This document shows positions 12,037 to 25,200 of a stretch of 64,000 nt of DNA, in pieces. A model generated the notes under the pieces. The model saw only the letters and a program-made list of their open reading frames with translations, had not been told where the DNA came from and did no database searches. Origin of the DNA: Daphnia pulex (taxonomy: Eukaryota > Arthropoda > Branchiopoda > Diplostraca > Daphniidae); contig NC_060022.1 of the NCBI RefSeq assembly GCF_021134715.1, positions 4,407,001-4,471,000 on the forward strand. The letters are read 5' to 3'. Within the stretch, counting starts at the first letter, position 1; every line of letters starts with the position of its first letter. A program made the position numbers and the translations under genes.

Positions 12037-15000
12037 TTAAAAGGGAAGGCAAGCGGTGGGCACCGAGTAGACGCGCACCATATCGACTTGCTTGCCCATA
12101 AGCTCATCAAGAGGACGGCTAGTGATCTCCTCATTCAGCTTCTCGGACAAGACATTCTTGGGAAGGCAGTGGAAGCCCAACTATAAGAAAAAAGGTTCAT
12201 TAATAAGATTCACAAAAATTTTGATAAGGTTGTTTCAAATCGACATAAATAAACATATTAAATACCTTCTTCTCAACAGTCTCTTGAGCGCGAGCTCCCT
12301 CAGCGCACTTGGGGACCGATTCGGTGGAGAAGCAACGCTTGTTATCCTGGACGACCATTTTGTTGCGGTAGACAGTCCACTGCGAAGGGCGGCGGATGGT
12401 CTGGCTAGACAAGATGTTCTGTTGGAATTTGGGCAACAAGGGCGAAACATCGCTGATACCGAAAACGGTCTCGGATTTCTCCTTCAAGCACTCTTCTTGG
12501 ATACGGCGGAGCTCAGCAATATCTCTAGAAGAAATGTCGCTCTTGCATCCGGCGGGGTATTTCAACTCGTAGGCGACATCCATCAGGTCACGGGGAATAG
12601 AGCACTGGCGAGGACCGGTCAAGTCAGTGACCTTGTTGCCAGTCTGAGAGCCGCAAAGACCACACAGACGACCGCGATGGATGGGAGAAGCCAAAACGAC
12701 GACTTCCTTGGCGTCAGTCAAAACGCGGATCATATGAGACATGGGTGAGTCGACTTCAATGAAGTTGTCGGCGGTTTTCTTGATGACGGCCAAAACCTCG
12801 TTTTCGGCGTTCTTAACAGTGTAAGATTCACTGCTGACGGAGATTTCCATGCCATTTACGTTAACCTTCTGCTGAGCGGGGAAGATTTCAATTTTCTCTT
12901 TGTTTAACAGAACAGTCACAACCTAATATTACAAGGAAAATTCCAATTAATGAAATTCTTGTTCAACCGATATAAACCACCCAATGTATTTAATAAAGAA
13001 TTTAACTGATTACCTTCTTGTCTCCTTCAACGCGAGACAGAACGGCGAACTTGTAACGGCCAGAGCAATCCTTGGTCAAGACTTGGTCGCAGCCAGCGAA
13101 AGAGGCGTTGTAGAACAGGCCATCGAAAGTGGTGACAGTCTCAGAACCAATCAAGCAAACGCCTTGAACGTGTAAAATAACAATATTTGTTGTAAATTTA
13201 AACTTTGCTGAAAGCTCAGTGAGAAATAAACCTACCGGGGGCAGCCAAGACGGAACGGGGAACGGCCATGCGCTTAGGCAAGAAAACCTCAGCGACGGGG
13301 TGGACTTCGATTCCGCGGAAGAAGACGTTGGACCAGGGTTTGTACAACTTAACATCCATGGAGCCGGCCAATGGGTAGTAGAGACCTTCGATGGTGATCT
13401 GGTTAGCAGTGTTCTTAACTTCCACTTGGTTGTCGGACATGTAAGAACCCCACCAGTTGCGGACGAGGTTGGAGGCCTTGACAGTGACATTGCGGACAAC
13501 AGCGGGCATCTAGTTGCATCAAGTTAAGTCGTTAATCCGGTAGTCATATAGAAAAAAAAACAATAATATTTTAATACCTCGTTGTAGTTGATGGTCATAA
13601 CGGCCTTGTTCAAGATGGAAGAAAGACGGCGAGCAGCGATGCATTCATCGCTCATGCTGCGGCCCTGGATCTCCTGTTTGCGGCACTGGGTCTGTTCCCA
13701 TTTGTTGCGCAGAGTGGGGGACATGTCCTCCTCGCTGCGAGCCCAGGTAGTCTGACATCACCCATTAAATTAAGTTAATCAGAAAGCTCATAGTTGGAAA
13801 CACAAAAGTAGGTGGTACTTACGGCGACAGTGATCTTGCGATCTTCAGTGCAAGACTTGCCGAAGCCAATCTTGACAGTGGAGCGGCGCTCGGCTTCATC
13901 CTTGATGAGCTCTTTGCGCTTGAAGATCAAGTTTTCGGGGAATTGAGCGTCAACCTCGGCGCACAGAACGAAGTTGTTCTGGCCCTCGACTTCATCGCGT
14001 CTTTCCATCATGAGGCTTCCGCGGTGGGATTTGCCGTCCATGCCATAGGCAATGGAAGAACCGATACGACGGGCCTTGATGGAAGATGACTTGGGGACAA
14101 GCTCAGCGGTGAAATCCAAGGAGTAGCCAGTGGGGTTGGTCAGAGTCTGGAAGACGTGTTGGAACTTTTGGGATTCCCATTGGCTGTCTTGTTGTTTCAA
14201 GTACTGTTCACTCTGGATCTGTTCGCCGTAGACGGTGTCAAAGAGGGACTTGGCGTGGAGGTGGCCAGCAAGGGGGGTCTCGAACTTGGAGTCAGATTTG
14301 GTAGCTAAAGAAAACGTATTGAGTTCATGAAATATCTTCTGAGAGAGGTTGGAATTGTTCAATTGAAACTTACAGATAGCGACGATGGTCTTGATGGCCT
14401 TGGTCTCGGATGAGGCCATATCGAGCCACAAGCTCCATTCACGTTGGCGGATGGTGGATGGCAGGGCCCAGAAAGCCAGAGTACCGAACCAGTCCTTGGT
14501 GTAAGCCCAAGGCTGGTTGGCAGCCAAAGGCTCACCACGCTCAACCCAAACGAAGTTCATGCCGAGGTGCTTCTCACCGAAGACGACCTTGTTCTAATAT
14601 TAACAACGGAAAGAATTAGACTAAAATTGTTGAATTCCAGGGGACATGAAAATGACAAATACCTCCTTGGGCTCTTCGACATAAGTGATGCGCTTGGTCT
14701 CGGCGAGGAGGATAGCGGGGGTGAAGTCGCTGATCTTGCGGATGGTGGTGAAGGGAATAATGGAGTGCTTGACGATGCGGAGCTTATCGCCCAAGATTTC
14801 CCAAGCGGTCTGGATCTTGCCAGTCTTGACTTCACCTTCGACGGAGAAGCGACCTGGGAGAGCAGCAGCCCATTCCATATCGACACCGGTGGTGGGGTAA
14901 GAGCGGGCGAAGGGAGTCTCAACCATCAGGCGGGTGGTCATCTTGGAAACGATGACGGGCTTCAAAGCACCTTCCAACTTGGCGCTGAGAGAGGACATGG

Positions 15001-18000
15001 CAAAACCACCCTCAATGTTCGACTTCAGGGAAACAAAGACGCTGTGGTGGCTGGCCCATGAGTAAGCCAAACCCATCGAAGAGGGAATGCGGGCGAAAGA
15101 GTCCAAAAGAGGCAAGTATTTGTGGAAATTGATCTCCAATTTTCCGGCGTTCTCGCGGAATCCCTTCTGAAGGATCTGTCTCTCGATCATCTTGAAGACG
15201 GTGGTAGGGTTGATGGTGAAGAAGCGTTGGTAGTTGTCCAAGAAGTTCAGGTAGATGTAGAGCTCGGGCTGGCCGGTGGCGCGGGCCTCAATTTTCAGTT
15301 CCTCGTGGATTTTCTCCAACTCGGGGCTGATGATGGAGGATTCGTCCTTGTTGGCCTTGAAGCGAAGACCGGGTTTACCAACCAGACGGTCGATGAACTT
15401 TTCGGCGTGCTTGCTGTCAATGGAGAATTCCATCAACTTGGTGAACCAAGGTCCCATGGCGACGGACCAGCTGCTGTAGTGGTGAGAGGGGATGAAGGAC
15501 TCGAAGCCGGGGAAGTTGACGGTCTCGGTCAAGTAGCCCAAACGGGTCTTCTCGGAGTAACCGGCCTTTTGGTAGTTGAGGGCAGCGTGGGAAGTCCAGA
15601 ACATGGGCCTCATCAGAGCAACGACGGCTTCAGCGCGGACAGTCTCCTCGCGGTTGAGCGGGTTCTTGTTGACAGCTTTGCTGGCGATGGTGGTGTAGAT
15701 GAAGTGGGAGATCTGGTCGTTGGGCTCGTACCAGGTGCTCAAAGCAACGCGGGACCAGAAAGCCTGGGGTGGGTTGCTGACGAAGAGCAGGGTCAGGGCG
15801 GCCAAGCGGACCTCGGTTTCTTCAGCCTTGTTGAAGAAGATGGGCATCAGCAGAGTGCCGACGATTTCCTTCTTTTCAACAGCCAAAGTGCTCAGGGCGA
15901 AGATAGCCTTGGCGCGGACAAGGTTGCATAGAGCCTCATCTTCAAAGTCCTCGGACTCGAAGCGGGACAGGACAATGTCCTCCTCTTCCTTTTCGGATTT
16001 CTTTGAGTTGAGGGATTTCTTGGCTTCGATCCACTTCTTCCTCATCTCCTTCTTGGACAAGTTGACCAAGTCGCGTTGGTTGCGCTCGTACCATTCGCTC
16101 TCGTAGTGAGAGCTGGGCTCGCAGGAGGTGATGAAAGGTTTGACGAAGGGAACGATAATTTCGTGGCCGATGTTGCCCAAAGCGGTCAGGAAAGCCATGC
16201 GCTCGCCGGCATCTCTGGCGATCTTAGCCTGTTCGGCCAAGTAGGGGACCAATTGGCTGGCGACAATGGAGTCGCTGGGGTTGCAGAATTCGCCCATAAC
16301 CAACTTGGGGAACATGTTCAAGCCGAGGGTGCTGTTGACGCAGGCCTGGTAGACCAAACGAGACAGAGACAAGGCAGTAGTGATCTTGAGCTGGCGGTGG
16401 CTCTGGACGACTTCGGACTTCAAGAATTCCTGCAATCGTCCCATTCAAAATTAGTCGTGTGACACATCAATCATGAATCATTTAGGCCATATTTTGTCAT
16501 TTACCATGAAGCTGGTCAAAAGCTCCTTGGTGGGAGTCTCAACAGTAGGGACGAGGGCAGAGATGGCCTGGACGGCTTGTTCGCCAACAATCTTACCCTG
16601 GAGGATCCATTCACGGACCAACATCAAGGAAGGATTGGTGCCGGAGAGCATCAGGGTATCGACAACGATTTGGCTGCAAAAAAAAAAACAATGCTTGGTT
16701 AACAACCGTCCTGAAACAAAACAAAACAATCTAATTTCATCATAGATTATGATTACTTTGAGGTGCTCCATTCCTTGGTCTCCCAGACCTTGGCGACGAA
16801 AGCCATCAACTCGCTGTAATCCAAAGATGCCAACACTCTGCGGAGCATGTTAATCTTGTCAGAGGTGTTCTTGGTGGCGGGGTCGACGTAGTAAGACTCA
16901 GACTCGACGTCGCTGATGATTTCGGAGAGCAAGCGGAGGGCCTCCTTCTTCAGGATCTCAGGCTCGACTTCCATGATCATGGGCGAGTTGACGTTGCGGA
17001 GAGTGGGCTTGCCCATAAGAGGTCCGTGGGTCTTGTAGTCATCATCGTAAGAGTAGGCCAAAGTCTGGTAGATGTGAACATCGGCGGAGATGCGGGAAAC
17101 CAACTTGGAGTAACCAGTAGGGGTGGCAGATCTCAGGGTCAAGTGCTGGATGGTCAAACCTTCAGTGGCTTCGGTCTCATAGCTGAAGGGCTTGACGACC
17201 AACTTGTCAATGGACTTGATGCGCTGGACGATGAAGTGTCCCTCAGCAGAGGTACAACCGATGATTCTAACGGTGTCGGTGTGCTATTCAGAAGAAAAAA
17301 ATAACAAGTTTAGCCAAAAGGTGTAGTAAAATCAATCATTAACTTATAGGGCCTAAAGAAGTAACGTCACATACCGAAATTTTGTTCTCGCAACCAGCAC
17401 CGTTAACCAAGTTGCAACGAAGTCCTTGGTTGCTGTTGTAGTTGAAGACGGGCAGAATGCGGCAACTGTCCAAATCGCGGTTCTTCACGATTTCGTAGAC
17501 GGGGAAGTTCTGGCAAAGTTCGGGAGCGGGCAAAAGCTTGGGCTCAGCCTCGACAGCCTCGACAGGCAAGCGGCTGATGTGGTACCAGGTTTCGCACTCG
17601 CCAGTCACGGATCCCTGCGCCAGTAATTTTTTTACTGAGACAAATTCCACTTTCAATCACAGGAAAATGATTCTTTTACCTCCATGGCGTGGTAGACGGT
17701 GTTTTCGGCATAGTAGTTGTCGTGTTCACCCTGATGGAAGACTCCAGAAGCTCCATCGAGTTGGAGTTGGATCTGGGCGGCCAAAGCGCGCTTGAAGTTG
17801 ACGATCCACAAGGGCTCTTCTTTGCCAATGGAGACAGTTTCAACCTGAAATGACCAATACAGGTTCGATCAAAATTGCGTCCCATAATGATTCAGCACAA
17901 TTATGATTGTTGTATACCTTGCCAGCGACAAACTTGACTTGGAAGGGTTTCTCAAGGTGCTCTTGGTCGATAATGCGAACTTCCTGTCCGGGGTCGACTT

Positions 18001-19308
18001 CAGAGTATTTCTCCATAACATCTTCGTTGAATTGCTTTCCCTTGGTGGAAAGAAGCTGAATGTGCAACACAAAGTGGGAAATGAAATTATAATTCGCCAA
18101 CTACAATGAAACTAAGCCCTCTGATTTGAACTTACAGCAACGACGATGGTGCTCTCGTCGACGGGTTCGATAGTCAAACGTCCCTTGATGGATCCACCAG
18201 ACACCTTGGTGCTAATGCCCATGATACCAGTTGAAGTCCAGCCAGCGTAATCGTATTCGTAGGTGTAACCGGCCATCCAAACTGAAGAGGATAGCCAAGC
18301 AGAATTTAGATCACCATTCCGTTAAAACAGAAAAGGCGCTCGATTACCTTTGCGAGTAGGAGCGGCATTTTCAAGGGTAAGTCTATCGACGGTGACGGGA
18401 CGTTCGATTCCTTCCAAGTTCAGGTTGGAGGGCACCTTTCTGGCGTCACCACCGTAGTGAGGGTGGTTGACATTTTCCCAGGACTGTTCGCCGTTCAAGA
18501 TTCTTTGTTCAATTTTGTCAGTGTTGAATCTTCTTTGAGCCTCGACGATGGTAGATTCGATGGTGGTAACATCTTCGACTTCAGTGGTAGTAAGCAGGCC
18601 GCATGCGACCAAACGGTTCTCAGCTTCGGCGTTGCTGATGCGAGCTCTGTCATCGGGGAGTTGGTGGATAACAACGGCACGACCCAAGATGTTACGAGGG
18701 CTTTCTTCAAACAGAGACACCAGCGATGAAATCAGGCTGACGTCAGTGCGGGAAGGCACACCCGAGTAGGTCTGTTGACAAAAATTAACGTTATTTTTAC
18801 AAAAATAAAATTTATTTTATTACATTAAATTCTTTAACAATCGATAGTTAGTTTTTTACCTTGATGTTGCCGATGTAGCTCACTGATCGTTCACTATCGT
18901 ACTTCTCGGCAGGAGTGAATTGGGGGCCAACGCTTTCGCATTGGTTACCCAAAGTAGTTCCTGCGTGGATGTGCAGACCGTGACGACCGGGCTCCAAGCC
19001 GTAGATGACACCACGGATCTTGACGGGGCTAGTGATAGAAGCTTGCTCGACCATAAGTTTGCCGCTGATGTCCATACCTTCGATGGTGACGAGGGCACGA
19101 CGAGGACCTTCAGTGGGCTTATGGGGAGACCTGGCAGCAACACATCCGAGGGCAATGACTGTGTATCATTCATAAAATTTGATTAGTTTAAGCGTTCTTT
19201 TTATGATTAAGGGATGCAATATTTTTTATAGAAAAATCAATGTTATACTTCGGATAATAATAAATTAAAAATTAAATAATTACCGAAGAAAACTGTGTGA
19301 AGACGCAT
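12037..19308 (-). CDS. Vitellogenin with N-terminal SOD-like domain (VTG-A)
   Basis: Yolk precursor, predicted secreted and taken up by oocytes. Seventeen exons on minus: 19308-19284, 19158-18860, 18771-18348, 18281-18136, 18055-17918, 17844-17680, 17614-17375, 17283-16757, 16673-16505, 16429-14663, 14593-14374, 14304-13823, 13751-13578, 13509-13236, 13162-13014, 12922-12266, 12180-12037. All have GT-AG splice sites and sum to 6000 nt, 1999 residues. Residues 1-17 form a signal peptide (MRLHTVFFVIALGC...). Residues about 25-200 are Cu/Zn-SOD-like; of the metal ligands HIH and the later VIH histidine remain, but the GPHFNP histidine is Gln and the remaining zinc ligands are gone. Then come the lipoprotein N-terminal (LPD_N) region, a middle domain, and a von Willebrand D domain (about 1685-1860) with the CGLCG motif. 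A TATAAAAG box lies 87 bases upstream. It pairs head-to-head with VTG-B, as described for Daphnia magna VTG1/VTG2. Confidence 0.95.
13056..18513 (-). repeat. Inverted-repeat arm in VTG-A (5458 bp)
   Basis: This mirrors 23048-28505 with matching positions always summing to 41561, so there is no net indel. Every reading frame on both strands, including those running into introns, is identical at the mirrored coordinates. The arm runs from within exon 3 to within exon 15. It ends at a single T/C difference (Tyr in VTG-A, His in VTG-B) at 13055/28506. Beyond both ends the two genes diverge in exons and especially in introns. Confidence 0.9.
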
Positions 19309-19387
19309 CTTGGAGTGCCCGAACCGCTGGGTAGGGTACTTGGCACGAAAATGGCTTGAACACAAAAGTTATTCAGTCCGTGTTCGG

Positions 19388-19395
19388 CTTTTATA
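19388..19395 (-). promoter_or_regulatory. TATA box of VTG-A
   Basis: TATAAAAG on minus, 87 bases upstream of the ATG. A GATA-type site (TGATAG on minus) lies 30-40 bases further upstream. The spacing matches the boxes of VTG-B and VTG-C. Confidence 0.8.
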
Positions 19396-22175
19396 CCAAT
19401 TGAATGATACTTCGTCAGCGATTTCTATCACTGAGTCACAGTAAAAACTAAGATCGGGAGGTGGTTTACACAACCCTGTCTTTTTCTCGCCACCCATTGC
19501 CACCCATTCACAAGAGCTGATCGCGCAATTTTTCCTCTTTATGTGCAACTTGACAAAACGCCATACAAGTGTTAAGGTCCAACGATTTGCCGCATCAGAC
19601 AAATAACACTTGGCAACCAACAACGCCACGAAGATTTGGTTTCATTTAGTGGTACGACGAAATGAATCTAGAGAAACCACTAATTACATAAGCCTGTTAT
19701 CTATGTGTAGTGCCAATAAGTATAAGTACTAAATATGTATATTAAAATATCAATCGAATTGAAATTTTTCTGGACGGAATTAACGTTGTAGTGTCCTTAT
19801 TACTATTAGTAGTTTTATTTTACTACCATATACTTAATGTTAAATTTATTCTTCAATAATATTCAATATTATGTAACCATTCCGAATGTGATGAGTTGTT
19901 TGATTGTCCTTATTTACTCTTTTCTTTTTTGATTTGAAGAGAAATGTTAAGCCGAGTAGTCCTATATACATGCAACGGACGCTGTGATTGAAGCAATTTA
20001 CGAAAATCATGCTATATTTCAATTTTGTTTAGTTCTTTTATATGTTGCTGGTTTTAAAAAAGTTTGCATTTTTATTCGCTGAATAAAATTGAAAATTTAC
20101 TTCAAATCACTTTAAATTACAGTGAGAAGAAAAAGCTAGGGAAAATGTATGGATTTCTAAGTTAAGGAAATCTTCGATTTGTAATGCAAATGTTGAAGTA
20201 CAAGTAATTCAAGTATGAACGAAAAATTTTGTGGTATTTCATCAAATTTTATGCTATACAACCCGTCAACTACTAAATGATAACAAACTGTTTACAAATA
20301 AGCCGTCAAGATGACATCCGGTGATGACCACGGTGATGACGGCGAAGTGACTGTGCTGACACTGTCCCTTTTAATATTGAAACATGACTCCAGCTGTTGA
20401 ATACGGGGCCAGTGAGTCCAGCTCGTGTGGCAGCGATAACAACGCAGCTCATATGAACTTTATATTAAATATATTCATTTAATTTTCAGGGAAGATTATC
20501 AAAAAGTTCCAGAACACTGATAGTCATTTTTGGAAATATAAATCCATTTTTTTAAATTTCATAAAACGATTCTGTCAAAATCGTTCTTTTCACTGTGATG
20601 GATAGATTAACAAAAATGAACTAATAGGCTAAAATTTAATTTGTTTTTGTCAGCTCAACGTCAAAATTTTACATGGGATTTACTTGGTCAAGATACAATG
20701 CTGAAAAAATGAAAGCAAAATCCATGTGTTATAGAGGAACCCAGTTTAGCTATATAAATGCAAAGTGATAATTTGCCCGTCGGAAAATTTCCCTCTATTT
20801 CATGTTTCTTTATCTGATAGGCCTAATCCACGATAAAAAAATCTTGAAATTAATTAACTAAGGATAACGAATACGCACTGAACATATTTCATGAGCTAGG
20901 TATTCTTTAATACCATATGCTAGACTCTGGTTTCTACAACATTGATCAAGCGTCTTAATTTTACCCTAAAATCGTTTGTGCTGTTAAAATTTTGAAATAA
21001 TACTAAATCATTTTCACGCAATGAAGCTCCACAGCTCTTAAATACCATTGTTGATACCAATACCAAGATTTTCGATCTGTCACTATTGTAATTTGTAATA
21101 TTATCGTTAGTTGTCTCTAATTAACACAACAGTTGGAAATTTTTGTAATAATTTAAAGTACCCACCAAGCTATTAAGAACACCCCCGCGTTTTGCGTGCT
21201 TTCTTATGGCGCTACGTGTCTCATTGCAACTCAAATAACTTTTGAATGACAAGAGATAGAATTTTTTTCTTTTTTTCCCGAAGAGAAGAAAAGACGATCT
21301 ACAAATCATACACACTTGACATTGTCGTAGGATGTACCCCCACGTCTCTACACCCTCGTTTACCATTTAAGAACACCCCCTTTTCCCCCCATAAGCGCCG
21401 TGCTAAAAACGGCTTTTTCTAAAATAACAAATACTTAGAATGGCGCTAAAATAGTTTTCTTTGCGCCAAAATATTTTTCGTCGTTTATTTAATGGAATCA
21501 TAAATTTATTTATAAAAAAAAATGTTTTTAAGACCCTTTCCTATCCCTTGAAATTCCCCTTTAAAAACTCGGCCCCATAAAACACCACTTTTGAGACATG
21601 TCGATGTCCGTTTAAAATTTTATAAGTATTTTTTTCGATTTCAGCCTGGATGGCTAGAGGCTTATCTGAAATCGAAACGCTTCTGTGGGGGCCATCACAC
21701 GTTGAGCCGTGAGAGCTCCTAATAAAATAACCCGTGTAAAATTTTTCTTTAAAATACCGTATTGAACTAAGTAAATATTTGCAAGATCTAATTACTGAAA
21801 AAGAATAATTTAGTAAACCCCAATATGCATAGCAAACGTCATTAAATAAGCCTTGAAATAAAATGCTCCTTAGCGATAGCCTTAAGTAACACAAACATGT
21901 TGTCCCATGCAAAAATTATTGATAATCGGAGTCAATTTCGTAGTTTTCGATATTGAAAAATGCGTGCTTCATAAATTTTGATATTTAAGATGAAAAAAAA
22001 TTATATGTCTGCAAGTTGAATAAACTGTAAGTTATAGTGATAGAATTTAGATGACCACGCCCTTTTTTCCCGGGCTTGCTGCATGCACTGCGACAACTTT
22101 GCACACTGCACTCTTTTTTAGATGAAACGCGTTTAAGAAATTATCTGATTGCTGAATAAGATTTCTGGTTGATAC

Positions 22176-22183
22176 TATATAAT
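22176..22183 (+). promoter_or_regulatory. TATA box of VTG-B
   Basis: TATATAAT, 88 bases upstream of the ATG at 22264, with TTATCTG at 22141-22147. Confidence 0.75.
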
Positions 22184-22263
22184 AGTGGAAGGGTATAGGA
22201 CAAAATTGTAGTTCATTGAATTCCTGCCAAGTACCCTTCACCGAGTGGTTCGGGCTTGATAAA

Positions 22264-25200
22264 ATGAAACTCCTTGCACTCTTTTTCGGTAAGATTAATT
22301 TATTGTATGATTTTTCAGAATAATAATTAACAGTTTTATTATTTTCCATCAATTTGAATAGTTATCGCCGTCGGATATTGTGTCGGAAAGTCAGTTGAAG
22401 GACCTCGCCGTGCCCTCGTTAACATCCAGGGAAGCGTCGGTGATGTCAGTGGCAAACTCCTGCTTGAACAAGCTTCAATCAATAGCCCTGTCAAGATAAG
22501 AGGTGTCATTTACGGCCTAGAGCCAGGTCTACACGCCATCCATGCCCACTCTGGACCTTCAATGGGAGCTCAGTGTGAAAATGTTGGCGAGCGACTCTTC
22601 GATGCTGAAAAGCGTGAGAACGAGAAGCTGGTTGGCCATCTTGGAAATGTCAAGGTAATAAGAAACAATTTTCTTCAAAAATAATTACAAAATAAAAAAA
22701 TAGATTCTATTAAGAATTTGTATATTCTTAACAAAGAAAAGCGTAAAACCGATTAAATTTTTAAATAACAGACCTTTACGGGAGTGCCTTCTCGCACCGA
22801 TATCAGCCTGATCTCTTCGTTGGTATCACTCTACGAAAACAATGCCCGCAGCATCTTGAATGAAGTTCTTGTCATCCACTCCCTTCCCGATGATCTCTCC
22901 CTTATCGCCAAAAAGAATGCTAAGGATTTGCCAGAAAGCCACATCCTGGCTTGTGGTTTGATTCTTCCCAACAAAATTGAGGCCTCTCAGTCCATTGAGA
23001 AAGAATCCATTCTCCAGGGACTGGAAACTCCTTTCAGAATCAAGAACATTGAACAAAGAATCTTGAACGGCGAACAGTCCTGGGAAAATGTCAACCACCC
23101 TCACTACGGTGGTGACGCCAGAAAGGTGCCCTCCAACCTGAACTTGGAAGGAATCGAACGCCCCGTCACCGTCGATAGACTTACCCTTGAAAATGCCGCT
23201 CCTACTCGCAAAGGTAATCGAGCGCCTTTTCTGTTTTAACGGAATGGTGATCTAAATTCTGCTTGGCTATCCTCTTCAGTTTGGATGGCCGGTTACACCT
23301 ACGAATACGATTACGCTGGCTGGACTTCAACTGGTATCATGGGCATTAGCACCAAGGTGTCTGGTGGATCCATCAAGGGACGTTTGACTATCGAACCCGT
23401 CGACGAGAGCACCATCGTCGTTGCTGTAAGTTCAAATCAGAGGGCTTAGTTTCATTGTAGTTGGCGAATTATAATTTCATTTCCCACTTTGTGTTGCACA
23501 TTCAGCTTCTTTCCACCAAGGGAAAGCAATTCAACGAAGATGTTATGGAGAAATACTCTGAAGTCGACCCCGGACAGGAAGTTCGCATTATCGACCAAGA
23601 GCACCTTGAGAAACCCTTCCAAGTCAAGTTTGTCGCTGGCAAGGTATACAACAATCATAATTGTGCTGAATCATTATGGGACGCAATTTTGATCGAACCT
23701 GTATTGGTCATTTCAGGTTGAAACTGTCTCCATTGGCAAAGAAGAGCCCTTGTGGATCGTCAACTTCAAGCGCGCTTTGGCCGCCCAGATCCAACTCCAA
23801 CTCGATGGAGCTTCTGGAGTCTTCCATCAGGGTGAACACGACAACTACTATGCCGAAAACACCGTCTACCACGCCATGGAGGTAAAAGAATCATTTTCCT
23901 GTGATTGAAAGTGGAATTTGTCTCAGTAAAAAAATTACTGGCGCAGGGATCCGTGACTGGCGAGTGCGAAACCTGGTACCACATCAGCCGCTTGCCTGTC
24001 GAGGCTGTCGAGGCTGAGCCCAAGCTTTTGCCCGCTCCCGAACTTTGCCAGAACTTCCCCGTCTACGAAATCGTGAAGAACCGCGATTTGGACAGTTGCC
24101 GCATTCTGCCCGTCTTCAACTACAACAGCAACCAAGGACTTCGTTGCAACTTGGTTAACGGTGCTGGTTGCGAGAACAAAATTTCGGTATGTGACGTTAC
24201 TTCTTTAGGCCCTATAAGTTAATGATTGATTTTACTACACCTTTTGGCTAAACTTGTTATTTTTTTCTTCTGAATAGCACACCGACACCGTTAGAATCAT
24301 CGGTTGTACCTCTGCTGAGGGACACTTCATCGTCCAGCGCATCAAGTCCATTGACAAGTTGGTCGTCAAGCCCTTCAGCTATGAGACCGAAGCCACTGAA
24401 GGTTTGACCATCCAGCACTTGACCCTGAGATCTGCCACCCCTACTGGTTACTCCAAGTTGGTTTCCCGCATCTCCGCCGATGTTCACATCTACCAGACTT
24501 TGGCCTACTCTTACGATGATGACTACAAGACCCACGGACCTCTTATGGGCAAGCCCACTCTCCGCAACGTCAACTCGCCCATGATCATGGAAGTCGAGCC
24601 TGAGATCCTGAAGAAGGAGGCCCTCCGCTTGCTCTCCGAAATCATCAGCGACGTCGAGTCTGAGTCTTACTACGTCGACCCCGCCACCAAGAACACCTCT
24701 GACAAGATTAACATGCTCCGCAGAGTGTTGGCATCTTTGGATTACAGCGAGTTGATGGCTTTCGTCGCCAAGGTCTGGGAGACCAAGGAATGGAGCACCT
24801 CAAAGTAATCATAATCTATGATGAAATTAGATTGTTTTGTTTTGTTTCAGGACGGTTGTTAACCAAGCATTGTTTTTTTTTTTGCAGCCAAATCGTTGTC
24901 GATACCCTGATGCTCTCCGGCACCAATCCTTCCTTGATGTTGGTCCGTGAATGGATCCTCCAGGGTAAGATTGTTGGCGAACAAGCCGTCCAGGCCATCT
25001 CTGCCCTCGTCCCTACTGTTGAGACTCCCACCAAGGAGCTTTTGACCAGCTTCATGGTAAATGACAAAATATGGCCTAAATGATTCATGATTGATGTGTC
25101 ACACGACTAATTTTGAATGGGACGATTGCAGGAATTCTTGAAGTCCGAAGTCGTCCAGAGCCACCGCCAGCTCAAGATCACTACTGCCTTGTCTCTGTCT

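Larger units (their letters stand above)
19309..22263. promoter_or_regulatory. Shared upstream region of the divergent VTG-A/VTG-B pair
   Basis: About 2.95 kb without a supported gene, between two ATGs pointing outward. Both 5' leaders share GCCAAGTACCCT and GGTTCGGGC just before the start codon, showing a common origin. TATA boxes are at 19388-19395 (minus) and 22176-22183 (plus). GATA-type sites lie near each: TGATAG on minus at 19425-19430 and TTATCTG at 22141-22147. GATA factors are known regulators of insect vitellogenin genes; their action here is inference. The middle holds AT-rich unique sequence, two copies of TTAAGAACACCCCC near 21172 and 21367, and a 12-bp inverted repeat at 21633-21677. 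Confidence 0.7.

Noticed and set aside
15122-15931. Long antisense frames across the vitellogenin genes (e.g. 269 and 205 residues, and their mirrors in VTG-B)
   Set aside because: They are shadows of GC-biased codons in the true exons; low-complexity products rich in Gly, Val, Asp and Leu with no domain.
21121-22352. Minus-strand frames in the shared vitellogenin upstream region
   Set aside because: Short, no recognisable motifs, overlapping the VTG-B promoter; composition like random AT-rich DNA.
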